The notes under the pieces are model-generated. The model did not search any database, had not been told where the DNA came from, and saw only the letters and a program-made list of their open reading frames with translations. From an uncultured Bacteroidales bacterium (lineage in GTDB: Bacteria; Bacteroidota; Bacteroidia; Bacteroidales; UBA932), in contig CAMZGD010000003.1 in assembly GCA_947306365.1 (NCBI GenBank), positions 62,001 to 126,000 on the forward strand: 64,000 bases of DNA. Direction: 5' to 3'. Shown piece after piece: positions 32,664-40,682 of this stretch. A program made the translations under genes and the position numbers. Within the stretch, counting starts at the first letter, position 1. The number at the start of each line of letters is the position of its first letter.

Positions 32664-33067
32664 AACGGTTGTCTTTCCTCGTCGTCTGTGTCGTCGCTTC
32701 GCTGTTATGCGGTGAAGCCCGTGCCCAGCGCGTCACGAACGCCAGCTACCAGACGGTCGCCTACATCAAGCCGGACGGCACCATCCAGGATGCTTCCTAC
32801 CATACTGTCGGCCATATCAAGGGCGACGGCACGGTGCAGGACGGTAGCTACCGGACGGTCGGGCACATCAAATCGGACGGCACGGTGCAGGACGGAAGCT
32901 ACCGCACCATCGGGCACATCAAGCCGGACGGTACGGTACAGGACGGAAGCTACCGGACGATCGGGCACATCAAATCGGACGGCACGGTGCAGGACGGCAA
33001 TTACCGCACCATCGGCTACGCCAAAGACATTCCCCGGGCCTGGGCCGCCTGGTATTTCTTTTTCTGA
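32660..33067 (+). CDS. Exported protein made of 17-residue tandem repeats
   Basis: The 135-aa product has a signal peptide (LLCGEARAQ), then five full copies and one partial copy of a 17-residue unit with consensus GSYRTIGHIKxDGTVQD, and a short hydrophobic tail (AWAAWYFFF). Each unit probably makes a beta-hairpin, so the whole may be a small beta-solenoid or roll. No function is known to me. Translation is coupled to rmuC. The terminal aromatic segment could be a membrane-interacting or outer-membrane-targeting tail. Confidence 0.8.
   Translation: MKRLSFLVVCVVASLLCGEARAQRVTNASYQTVAYIKPDGTIQDASYHTVGHIKGDGTVQDGSYRTVGHIKSDGTVQDGSYRTIGHIKPDGTVQDGSYRTIGHIKSDGTVQDGNYRTIGYAKDIPRAWAAWYFFF
32741..33025 (+). 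repeat. 51-base coding tandem repeat
   Basis: Five complete 51-base units (32741-32995) plus a partial sixth (to 33025). Units 3-5 are nearly identical at DNA level, alternating GGGCACATCAAATCGGACGG and GGGCACATCAAGCCGGACGG. Copy number may vary between strains by slippage or recombination. Confidence 0.85.
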
Positions 33068-33077
33068 TCCCATTTCC

Positions 33078-33446
33078 ATGAAAACCGTAGGAAACATCCT
33101 CTGGCTCATTTTGGGCGGCGTGGTCATCGCACTGATCTATTACGTCGTGGGACTGCTGATGTGCATCACCGTCATCGGCATTCCGTTCGGCATCCAGCTT
33201 TTCAAGCTGGGAACGTATGCGCTGTGGCCGTTCGGCCACGAACTCGTCAACGGCCCCGGCGAGCCGGGCTGCGTGTCGATCGTGATGAACCTGATCTGGA
33301 TTCTGCTGGGCTGGTGGGAGATCGCCGTCCTCCATCTGGTGTGCGGCCTGCTGTTCTGCATCACCATCGTCGGCATCCCGTGGGGGGTGCTGCATTTCAG
33401 GATGGCCCTCAATTCGATCCTTCCGTTCGGGAAGGAGATCCGCTGA
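33078..33446 (+). CDS. YccF domain membrane protein
   Basis: The 122-aa inner-membrane protein from ATG 33078 has two copies of the YccF motif: CITVIGIPFGIQLFKLG and CITIVGIPWGVLHFRMA. Each follows a hydrophobic helix and ends in a PFG segment. Function is unknown in all bacteria. It lies ten bases after the repeat-protein gene, so rmuC, the repeat gene and this gene likely form one operon. Confidence 0.87.
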   Translation: MKTVGNILWLILGGVVIALIYYVVGLLMCITVIGIPFGIQLFKLGTYALWPFGHELVNGPGEPGCVSIVMNLIWILLGWWEIAVLHLVCGLLFCITIVGIPWGVLHFRMALNSILPFGKEIR

Positions 33447-33472
33447 CCGTTGCTGCCCTTCCGCCGGGCGGT

Positions 33473-34309
33473 TCAGTTGAGACCCCGCTCTTTCTTGATG
33501 GTCTCGTAGGCTTCCTGGATCTTCCGGAATTTTTCTTCGGCGGCTTTCTGGACTTCCGGTCCGAGCGTGGCGACCTTGTCGGGATGGTGCTTCATCGCCA
33601 TCCGGCGGTAGGCGCTCTTGACTTCGTCGTCCGTGGCGGAAGGGGAGATCTCCAGGATGGCATAGGCCGCGTCGAGGGAAGACCCGGATCCGGAACGGGC
33701 GCTGCCCGCGCCCTTGTAGTACATCGCGATGATCGACGCGGCGTCGGAGGCGCTGAGCCGGATCGCGCCGGCGATGGCTTCGAGGACGCTCTTCTCCGAT
33801 TCGCTGAACTTGCCGTCGGCACTGGCGATCTGCGTGAGGTAGTGGAACAGCTGCAGCCGCTGTGAATAGTTCATGTTGTCGGCGATCTGGGTGCCGACCG
33901 AGTAGATGTTGACCTGCTGGGCGTTCAGGCCGTCGAGGATGCGCATGGCCTCGTCGACGGCGGCGGCGCCGAAGTTCTGCCGGATGAAACTGCGTACGTG
34001 GTCGAGTTCGGCCTGATCGGTGCGGCCATCGGCCTTGATGACCGCCGAGGACAGCACGAGCAGGCTGACCATGAAGCTGTTGCGTTGTTCGTCGGCCGTA
34101 TATCCCCGGCTGCTGCCGGTCCGTTGCCAGCCGCCGGTCGTCCGTTGCCGGCCACTGTCCTGCGCCGTTCCGTCACCGCTGCCCGTGAGCTGTTTGAACA
34201 CATTGATCTGCAGGTCGACGATGGAACCCAGCGCAAAGCCGAGCAACGCCCCGATGGGGCCCCAGGACACCCATCCGAGAAAGCCGGCGATCCATTTTGC
34301 TTTTCCCAT
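33473..34309 (-). CDS. TerB and J-domain protein (DjlA-like co-chaperone)
   Basis: The 278-aa protein has an N-terminal glycine-rich hydrophobic segment (WIAGFLGWVSWGPIGALLGF), a low-complexity linker with Gly/Arg/Thr, and a TerB-like helical domain (NSFMVSLLVLSSAVIKADG). A C-terminal J-domain with the HPD tripeptide (KHHPDKV) completes it, so it should stimulate an Hsp70. DjlA-like proteins have this order. Its start lies one base after the CcsA-like stop, indicating one transcript. Confidence 0.88.
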   Translation of the reverse strand: MGKAKWIAGFLGWVSWGPIGALLGFALGSIVDLQINVFKQLTGSGDGTAQDSGRQRTTGGWQRTGSSRGYTADEQRNSFMVSLLVLSSAVIKADGRTDQAELDHVRSFIRQNFGAAAVDEAMRILDGLNAQQVNIYSVGTQIADNMNYSQRLQLFHYLTQIASADGKFSESEKSVLEAIAGAIRLSASDAASIIAMYYKGAGSARSGSGSSLDAAYAILEISPSATDDEVKSAYRRMAMKHHPDKVATLGPEVQKAAEEKFRKIQEAYETIKKERGLN

Positions 34310-34310
34310 T

Positions 34311-35705
34311 TTATCGCAAATTGTAGGTATGAATGCTGCGGCCCGTGGCCGACGGCAGGTAGTTGATGCCCCACCAGCAGAACTGGAGGCAGATGAAGGC
34401 GAAGACCAGCATCCGGCACGCTGTGCGCCACTTGTCGGGTTTCGCCGTACGGTAATGCAGGTACACCAGGTAACTGAGCCAGGTGACGGCCGCCCAGGTC
34501 TCCTTGGGATCCCAGCTCCAGTAGTGGCCCCAGGCCTGTTTCGCCCAAAGGGCGCCGAACAGCATCCCGATGGTCAGGAACGCCACCCCGGCATAGACCA
34601 GGTTGTCCGCGATTTCCATTTCCGTCGTGACGGAGCGCCGCCGGAAGAGCAGCAGGTAGAGCGCCCACAGGGCCGCCGCGCCCAGCAGGGCATAGGCGAC
34701 CATATAGACGATCAGGTGCGGAACGAACCAGCCGCTCTGCAGTGCCGGCGGCCGGGACTGGACCGTGTGGCCCATGCGTGCCAGCGTCAGGCAGGTGAAC
34801 AGGGCGGTCAGGACGACCGCGGCCAGCAGGATCCATTTGCGCAGGGGCCTGTACTTGAGCAGGAGCAGGCACAGGGCGCCGGCAAGCATCAGGAAAATGC
34901 CCAGATATACGGCCGGCAGCCACGGATCCCGCACCAGCAGCAGGACGCTGTAGGCGCTGTCGGAACCGCGCTGGACGTCGTATCCGTATTGGTAGATCCG
35001 CCAGCCGCCGGCTTTCAGCGGCCGGTTGACTTCCACGGTGCCTTCGACGCACTTGCCGTCGGGGGTATGGACCTTCACGTCGGAAGCGAAGCGCTTCGGC
35101 ATCCCGTTTTCATAGAAGTCCGCCGTGAAACGCCGGAGTTCGACGGCCGGTCCGGGTTCCTGCATCCGGACAGCCGGCTCTTCCAGGAATACGGTGAGCT
35201 GTTGCCGCTGCAGGTCGGGGTTGCCCAGCGTGGCGCAGGTGATGGTCAGGAACACGCCCAGGTGATTGAGGACGAAGGGAATCTCTCGCGCCTTGAACCG
35301 GACGAGGTGGTTCAGGGCCGCCATTCCGACGATCAGCGCCATCCAGCCATAGATGAGAACGAAGGGCCAGAACCGGATCATCTGGGACAACCACGGGACG
35401 CCGGCTTCACGGGTCTGCGCCGTGAATCCCATCACGATGGTGAGCGCGGCGGCAAAGCAGAGGCAGGGGAAGGCTGCCTGGATGTGCATCATCCATTCGA
35501 AAGCGCGGACTTTCCGGCGCAGCAGGAACATCGCGACGATGATCGCCAGCAGGCTGCCCATCACAATGTAGTTGACGGGCGCGGCAAGCTGGCTCCAGTC
35601 GACGGGACCGGTGGTTACCTGCAGCATCAGGCCTTTGAAAAGAAGGCCCCCTCCGACGAGGAAGCCTTCCGTCATTCTCCGGGGCTTGTTACGCATATCG
35701 TGCAT
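34311..35705 (-). CDS. ResB-CcsA cytochrome c biogenesis fusion
   Basis: The 464-aa membrane protein has an N-terminal ResB-like half (several helices and a periplasmic loop). Its C-terminal CcsA half carries the WWD-type heme motif (WGHYWSWDPKETWAA) and flanking helices ending near NLR. System II proteins export heme and attach it to CxxCH apocytochromes, so the host should make c-type cytochromes. A -7 box (35731-35738) leaves a leader of about 20 bases; ATG 35705 or 35696 are both possible. Confidence 0.88.
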   Translation of the reverse strand: MHDMRNKPRRMTEGFLVGGGLLFKGLMLQVTTGPVDWSQLAAPVNYIVMGSLLAIIVAMFLLRRKVRAFEWMMHIQAAFPCLCFAAALTIVMGFTAQTREAGVPWLSQMIRFWPFVLIYGWMALIVGMAALNHLVRFKAREIPFVLNHLGVFLTITCATLGNPDLQRQQLTVFLEEPAVRMQEPGPAVELRRFTADFYENGMPKRFASDVKVHTPDGKCVEGTVEVNRPLKAGGWRIYQYGYDVQRGSDSAYSVLLLVRDPWLPAVYLGIFLMLAGALCLLLLKYRPLRKWILLAAVVLTALFTCLTLARMGHTVQSRPPALQSGWFVPHLIVYMVAYALLGAAALWALYLLLFRRRSVTTEMEIADNLVYAGVAFLTIGMLFGALWAKQAWGHYWSWDPKETWAAVTWLSYLVYLHYRTAKPDKWRTACRMLVFAFICLQFCWWGINYLPSATGRSIHTYNLR

Positions 35706-35730
35706 TCAAGCAGTTTTCCTTCAATCGTTC

Positions 35731-35738
35731 CAAAGGTA
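35731..35738 (-). promoter_or_regulatory. -7 box of the ccsA-like operon
   Basis: The minus strand reads TACCTTTG, a perfect TAnnTTTG, 25 bases before the ATG at 35705. Confidence 0.6.
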
Positions 35739-35763
35739 CGAATTATTCTTGTTATTATTGAAG

Positions 35764-35796
35764 AAAACTGATCTGTACGGGCGATAAACGGATCAG
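35764..35796 (-). terminator. Probable terminator of the M28-flavodoxin-GH3 operon
   Basis: On the minus strand CTGATC and GATCAG pair across a 17-base loop, followed by TTTTCTTC. The first arm contains the GH3 stop codon. The six-base stem is modest, so the call is tentative. Confidence 0.4.
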
Positions 35797-37904
35797 AAAA
35801 CCGTAGAAACGGCCTGGAGCTTGTCGGAACGGTTCCCGTACAGGAGTTCCCATTCGCCCTTCAGGGGCACGAGGTCGCCGGCTTCCGGTGACCAGTACAG
35901 GAATGTGTCGTCATCCAGCCGGAAGGTGACCTTGACCGTCCTGCCGGCCGGGACATTTACGCGCTGGAAGCCGCGGAGCGTCTTTGCGGGGCCTTCCGGA
36001 TCGTCCGGCCGCCGTACATAGAGCTGCACCACCTCCACACCGTCGCGGGAACCGGTGTTGGTGACGGGGATCACCAGCCGGCGGTCGCGTACGGTGGCCT
36101 TTCCGATGGCGAACGTCGTGTAGCTGAGCCCGTATCCGAAGGCGAACAGGGGATCGCCCGTAAAATAGCGGTAGGTGCGGCCTTTCATCGCGTAGTCTTC
36201 GAAATCGGGCAGTTGCGTGGTGTTCCGGTAGAAGGTGACAGGCAGCTTGCCGGACGGGTTCACGTCGCCGAAGAGTACGTTGGCGATGGCGGCGCCGCCT
36301 TCCTGGCCGGGATACCAGGCCTGCAGGATCGCGTCGCAGGTTTCCGTTTCCGGCTCCAGTCCCATCGCGGAGCCGGAGAAGTTGACGAGGATCACTTTCT
36401 TGCCGGCTTCGTGCAGGCAGCGCAGCAGGCGGCGCTGGATCGCGGGCAGTTCGATGTCCGTACGGTCGCCGCCCCGGAAACCGGGGAGTTCTACGGGCAT
36501 TTCTTCGCCCTCGACGCGCGGCGAGATGCCGCCGGCGAACACCACGATGTCGATGCCTTCCAGCTGCCGGAGCAGGGCGGCTTCATCGAAGTCGTCTTCC
36601 GTCGCGATGAGTTCGCAGCCGGGTAGCGTGCGCAGGCCGGGTATCCGCGTCCGGAGCGCATCGGCCAGCGTCACGGTGTGGTCGGGGATGGCGTTGTAGT
36701 TGCCCCAGAGCATTTCCCGGTCGTCGGCATTGGGCCCCGCCAGCGCGATGCGGGCATCCGGCGCAAGCGGAAGGATGCCGTCGCGGTTCTGGAGGAGGAC
36801 CAGCGATTCGTGCGCCATCATCAGGGAGAGGGCGCGGTGCTCCGGTCCCTCGACACAGGCGTCGTCCAGTTGTTCCCAGGGACGCTGGTCGCCGTCCAGT
36901 TCGCCCAGCCGGTCGCGGGCGGCAAGCAGGCGGACCAGCGAACGGTCCACGTCCGCTTCGTCGAGCAGGCCGGACGTGACGGCTTCCTGGAGATACAGGT
37001 AGGAGTCGCCGCATTCCGTGTCGGTACCCGCCTTGACAGCGCCCGCCACGGCGTGTGCCGCGTCTTCGCTGTAGTCGTGACAGCCGGGCGCATAGAAGTC
37101 CCGGACTGCCCAGCAGTCGGACGTGACCAGGCCCTGATAGCCCCATTCACCGCGCAGGACCGTGTCGATCAGGAAGGTGTTCGCTGCACAGGGGACGCCG
37201 CGGAAACGGTTGTAGGCGACCATCACTTCCTGCACGCCGGCCTTGGTGACAAGTTCCTTGAAGGCCGGCAGATAGGTTTCCCGCAGGTCCCGGTCCGAGA
37301 CCTGCGCATCGTAGGAGTGCCGGTTCCATTCCGGGCCGGAATGGACGGCAAAATGCTTGGCACAGGCGTGGGCCTTCAGGACGGGGGCGTCGGCAGGCCC
37401 CTGCAGCCCGCGGACGACGGCAGCGCCGAGCCGGCCGGTCAGGTACGGATCCTCACCGTAGGTCTCCATCCCGCGCCCCCAGCGCGGGTCGCGGAAGATG
37501 TTGATGTTGGGCGTCCAGAACGTCAAGCCCTGGTACCAGCCGGAGGCGCCGTTTTCGCGGAGCGCCTGGCGGTGCTTGACGCGCGCTTCGTCGCTGACGG
37601 CAGAAAATACTTCATACAGGAGCGTTTCGTCGAAGGCGGCCGCCATGCCGATCGGCTGGGGGAATACCGTTGCCTTGCCGTTGCGGGCTACGCCGTGCAG
37701 GGCCTCGTTCCACCAGTTGTAGGCGGGAATCCCAAGCTCTTCGACCGGCTCGGAAATGTAGCGCATCAGTCTGGCCTTCTGTTCAAGGTTCATCCGGGCG
37801 ACGAGCGCCTGTGCCCGCTGTTCGGCCTGCTGCTGCCGGTCGGCGGGATGCGAGCAGGCGGCCAGGGCCAGCAGAAGGAGGGCGGGGAGAGCGTAGCGTT
37901 TCAT
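35793..37904 (-). CDS. GH3 family glycosidase (beta-xylosidase/beta-glucosidase-like lipoprotein)
   Basis: The 703-aa lipoprotein (LALAACSHP) has the GH3 barrel with ACAKHFAVHSG and the nucleophile Asp in LVTSDCWAV (about residue 264). The alpha/beta C-domain shows LLQNRDGILPL, and a terminal FnIII-like region has FAFGYGLSYTTF. It is distinct from the GH3 at 6720: shorter, without the long insert. It may prefer xylose, by resemblance to plant-xylan enzymes; this is inference. Its ATG directly abuts the flavodoxin stop with no gap. Confidence 0.92.
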   Translation of the reverse strand: MKRYALPALLLLALAACSHPADRQQQAEQRAQALVARMNLEQKARLMRYISEPVEELGIPAYNWWNEALHGVARNGKATVFPQPIGMAAAFDETLLYEVFSAVSDEARVKHRQALRENGASGWYQGLTFWTPNINIFRDPRWGRGMETYGEDPYLTGRLGAAVVRGLQGPADAPVLKAHACAKHFAVHSGPEWNRHSYDAQVSDRDLRETYLPAFKELVTKAGVQEVMVAYNRFRGVPCAANTFLIDTVLRGEWGYQGLVTSDCWAVRDFYAPGCHDYSEDAAHAVAGAVKAGTDTECGDSYLYLQEAVTSGLLDEADVDRSLVRLLAARDRLGELDGDQRPWEQLDDACVEGPEHRALSLMMAHESLVLLQNRDGILPLAPDARIALAGPNADDREMLWGNYNAIPDHTVTLADALRTRIPGLRTLPGCELIATEDDFDEAALLRQLEGIDIVVFAGGISPRVEGEEMPVELPGFRGGDRTDIELPAIQRRLLRCLHEAGKKVILVNFSGSAMGLEPETETCDAILQAWYPGQEGGAAIANVLFGDVNPSGKLPVTFYRNTTQLPDFEDYAMKGRTYRYFTGDPLFAFGYGLSYTTFAIGKATVRDRRLVIPVTNTGSRDGVEVVQLYVRRPDDPEGPAKTLRGFQRVNVPAGRTVKVTFRLDDDTFLYWSPEAGDLVPLKGEWELLYGNRSDKLQAVSTVF

Positions 37905-38705
37905 CTAGCGGACGACTTGCGTGAAGACGGGATCTTCCCCTTCGGCCACGGTGACATAGACTTTCATGTCGCGGTTACGGTCCACGGCCGTGAACAGGTA
38001 TTCGATGCCGTCGGGAATCGGGCGCGACGCGACGGTAGCCGCCTTGGCGTTTATCATCGGATAGTCTTTCACGGCGGCGTCGAAGATGGCTGCTTCCTCA
38101 TCCGTGACCGGGTGCTGTTCGGGGAATTCCCCGAGTTCCGTGCATTCGCCCTCCAGGAATCCGTTCGCTGTCAGGAACCGGTCGAGCTCTTTCGGGACGG
38201 CAGCCAGCCTGGCGGCGCGTACGCCGTAGCCGGGAAGAATGTCCGCACCGGGCTGTTTTTCCTTCAGGTCGCGCACGCTGGAATCCAGGCCGCCGCTGCC
38301 GAAGGTGCAGAACGGGACCACTTTCTTTCCGCTGAGGTCCACGCTGTTCAGCCACGCGGCCACGGGCGGGGCATAGGTGCCGAACCAGACCGGGAAACCC
38401 AGGAAGATGACATCATAGGCGGCGATGTCGGCCTTGAGCGGCTCGATTTCGGGAAGGGTGCCCGCCTCGCGTTCTGCCAGGCCTCGTTCGATCGTCTCCT
38501 GATAGGTGCCGTCGTAGGGATTCACTGCGGCGATTTCCTCGATGTCGGCACCCAGTTTGGCGGCGATCTCGTCGGCGACGGCCTGCGTGTTGCCGGTCTG
38601 GGAATAATAGAGTACCAGCACCCTGGGCGCTGTCTTTTTCGGGCCGCAGGAAACGGCGGCCAGCAATGCGGCCAGTATGGCCAGCATCCATATCATCGAT
38701 TTCAT
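37905..38705 (-). CDS. Lipid-anchored flavodoxin-like protein
   Basis: The product is 266 aa from ATG 38705. A lipoprotein signal ends AAVSCG, then a flavodoxin fold begins with VLVLYYSQTGNTQAVADEIA, the phosphate loop for FMN, followed by FLGFPVWFGTYAPPV. The last 80 residues are a separate alpha/beta extra domain with EHPVTDEE-like acidic sequence. An exported flavodoxin is unusual, since flavodoxins usually shuttle electrons in the cytoplasm, though lipoprotein forms occur in gut Bacteroidetes. It sits between an M28 peptidase and GH3 genes in one operon. Confidence 0.85.
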   Translation of the reverse strand: MKSMIWMLAILAALLAAVSCGPKKTAPRVLVLYYSQTGNTQAVADEIAAKLGADIEEIAAVNPYDGTYQETIERGLAEREAGTLPEIEPLKADIAAYDVIFLGFPVWFGTYAPPVAAWLNSVDLSGKKVVPFCTFGSGGLDSSVRDLKEKQPGADILPGYGVRAARLAAVPKELDRFLTANGFLEGECTELGEFPEQHPVTDEEAAIFDAAVKDYPMINAKAATVASRPIPDGIEYLFTAVDRNRDMKVYVTVAEGEDPVFTQVVR

Positions 38706-38727
38706 AGGCAATGGATTAGGTTAATCG

Positions 38728-40302
38728 TCAAAAGGGCATCGGGGGCATTTCCGGCTCCGTTACGGGGTAGACCGGGATTCTGCCGGGATCGTTCGCGGCG
38801 CAGGCCACCAGCCATGCGACGATGGTCGCATCGAGTTTCAGGTCGCTCAGCGAGAGGCGTTCATACGTGTCCATGATGGTGTGGTAGGTACGCCCGTATT
38901 CGAGTTCGTCCTGGATGAACTGGTAGGCGGGAAGGCCCGCGCGGGTGAACGACATATGGTCCGTACCGCCGGTGCTCCGGGGCGAGAGATACTGGAACCC
39001 GAGGGACTCGATGGATTTCATCCACGCCTCGAAGAAGGGGAATGCGGCGTCGTTCCGTTCCAGGTAGATGCCGCGGAAGCGTCCGGACCCGTTGTCCATG
39101 TTGAGGTAGAGGGCGAACTTGTCGAATCCCGGGAGTTTCTGCTTACCCTTCATCAGATACTGCTCCAGATAGCCCCTTGAACCGTAGAGGCCCTGTTCCT
39201 CGCCGCCCCAAAGGGCCAGGCGGATTGTCCGTTTCGGCTTGAATCCGAGGTCTTTCAGGATGCGCATGGCTTCGATCATCACGATGCAGCCCGACGCGTT
39301 GTCCGCTGCGCCGGTACCTCCGTGCCAGGAGTCGAAGTGGGCGCCGATCAGCACGATCTCGTCCTTGAGCTTCGGATCGGTGCCGGGAATCTCAGCGTAG
39401 ATGTTGTGCACCTCCCGTTCGTCGGTAAACCGGTTGAGGAGTTCCAGCTCCATCTCGACCCGCTGTCCGCTCTCGATCAGGCGGACCATCCGGCCGTGGT
39501 CTTCCACCGGCATCTGGATTTCGGGAACCGGTTCGGGATCGCCCGCCCGGTAGTTGACGCCCGAGCCGCCCGGAATATTGTAGGCCCCGCTTCCGGTGAC
39601 GACGCAGAGCGGCTTTTCCTGCGCGTAGAACTCGCTGGTCAGCTGACGGAGTTCCATCATCGCACGGAAGTCGAAGGGCATCCGGCCCGGACCGCCCGGA
39701 CCACCGGGTCCGCCGCCGAAGCGGCCGCGCGCATTGGCGCGGTTGTCCTGCGTCAGGGCTTCCAGCTGTTCGTCGTCATAGCGTGAGGCGAGCGGCTTGA
39801 AGCTGAGTTCCGTGGACTGCGTGGAAGGGAGGAGCAGGATCTTTCCGGCGACCTTGCCCCGGTATTTCTCGAGGTCTTCCCGGGTCTGGACGTTGAAGAC
39901 CATGCATTCTCCCTTTACGAGGCCGTCGGTGCTGCCCGACCAGGCCTTGGGATTGACGGAGAAGGCGCAGTAGTAGGGCGCGGTCATTGCGGCGTATGTC
40001 TTGACGACGTCCCAGCCGCCCCGGGGAAACTCCGCCGCAAAGGCGGAACGGGGATTGGAAAGGCCCATCTCCCGGAGCCGGTCGACCACGAGGGCGTCGG
40101 CGCGGCGTTTCTGCTGCGATGCCGTCAGGCGGGAGCCGACGAAGTCGGTCAGGAAGCGGGAGAGCTCCTCGATCCTGGAATGACCCAGGCCTTCGGCTTT
40201 GATCCGGGTAGCCCATTCCGGCGATTCCGACACCTGGGCCTGCGCTTTGTTGCCGCCCAGCGTCAGGATGATCAGCGAGACAATGATAAGAATTCTTTTC
40301 AT
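38728..40302 (-). CDS. M28 family peptidase with PA-like insert
   Basis: The product is 524 aa from ATG 40302. A signal peptide ends KAQAQ. A PA-type domain (about residues 130-250) precedes the zinc core: GAHFDSWHGGTGAADNASG (first ligands) and LWGGEEQGLYGSRG (catalytic Glu). A Gly/Pro-rich loop (GGGPGGPGGPGRM) interrupts the PA region. It cleaves amino acids or dipeptides in related aminopeptidases and carboxypeptidases. It is first in an operon with flavodoxin and GH3 and is divergent from the TSCPD gene. Confidence 0.9.
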   Translation of the reverse strand: MKRILIIVSLIILTLGGNKAQAQVSESPEWATRIKAEGLGHSRIEELSRFLTDFVGSRLTASQQKRRADALVVDRLREMGLSNPRSAFAAEFPRGGWDVVKTYAAMTAPYYCAFSVNPKAWSGSTDGLVKGECMVFNVQTREDLEKYRGKVAGKILLLPSTQSTELSFKPLASRYDDEQLEALTQDNRANARGRFGGGPGGPGGPGRMPFDFRAMMELRQLTSEFYAQEKPLCVVTGSGAYNIPGGSGVNYRAGDPEPVPEIQMPVEDHGRMVRLIESGQRVEMELELLNRFTDEREVHNIYAEIPGTDPKLKDEIVLIGAHFDSWHGGTGAADNASGCIVMIEAMRILKDLGFKPKRTIRLALWGGEEQGLYGSRGYLEQYLMKGKQKLPGFDKFALYLNMDNGSGRFRGIYLERNDAAFPFFEAWMKSIESLGFQYLSPRSTGGTDHMSFTRAGLPAYQFIQDELEYGRTYHTIMDTYERLSLSDLKLDATIVAWLVACAANDPGRIPVYPVTEPEMPPMPF

Positions 40303-40335
40303 AGGACGTTTGTGATAATTTGCGCGATTGTCACA

Positions 40336-40343
40336 CAAAGATA
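40336..40343 (-). promoter_or_regulatory. -7 box of the M28-flavodoxin-GH3 operon
   Basis: Minus strand TATCTTTG, a perfect -7 box, about 33 bases before the ATG at 40302. Confidence 0.55.
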
Positions 40344-40366
40344 GCAAAACCTGCGATTTCTTTGTG

Positions 40367-40374
40367 TATCTTTG
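40367..40374 (+). promoter_or_regulatory. -7 box of the TSCPD operon
   Basis: TATCTTTG ends only four bases before the ATG at 40379, so transcription would start at or next to the start codon. Confidence 0.55.
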
Positions 40375-40378
40375 TCGT

Positions 40379-40672
40379 ATGTACAATGTAGAATTGCTTT
40401 ATGATTATACGGAGGGGGACGTCCGGCGGGCGTCTTTCCGGACGTGCGACTTTGTTTGTTCGACGCAGATCGACATCGAACTGGAAGGCGATGTGATCCG
40501 CCGGGTGCAGTATACGAACGGCTGTAACGGAAACACGCAGGGCATTGCGGCCCTTTGCCGGGGAATGAAGGTGGACGAGGCTGTCAGGCGCCTGGAAGGC
40601 ATCGACTGCAACGGCCGTGGCACGAGTTGTCCCGATCAGTTGGCACGTGCACTGAAAATGCTCATGGATTAA
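40379..40672 (+). CDS. TSCPD domain protein
   Basis: The 97-aa cytoplasmic protein from ATG 40379 ends in the signature GRGTSCPDQLARAL and has other conserved Cys (FRTCDF, NGCNGN, AALCRG). The four-Cys TSCPD family is related to a terminal region of class II ribonucleotide reductases and probably binds zinc or Fe-S. Its cell role is unknown. It starts a five-gene plus-strand run to 44881 and may be translated from a leaderless message. Confidence 0.85.
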   Translation: MYNVELLYDYTEGDVRRASFRTCDFVCSTQIDIELEGDVIRRVQYTNGCNGNTQGIAALCRGMKVDEAVRRLEGIDCNGRGTSCPDQLARALKMLMD

Positions 40673-40682
40673 TCGAGATAAA

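Noticed and set aside
32741-33025. Possible CRISPR array because of regular 51-base repeats
   Set aside because: The repeats are contiguous without spacers, and they encode a regular protein unit.
33447-33472. Possible bidirectional terminator between YccF and TerB/J genes
   Set aside because: The inverted bases are imperfect and lack T-runs; too weak to list.
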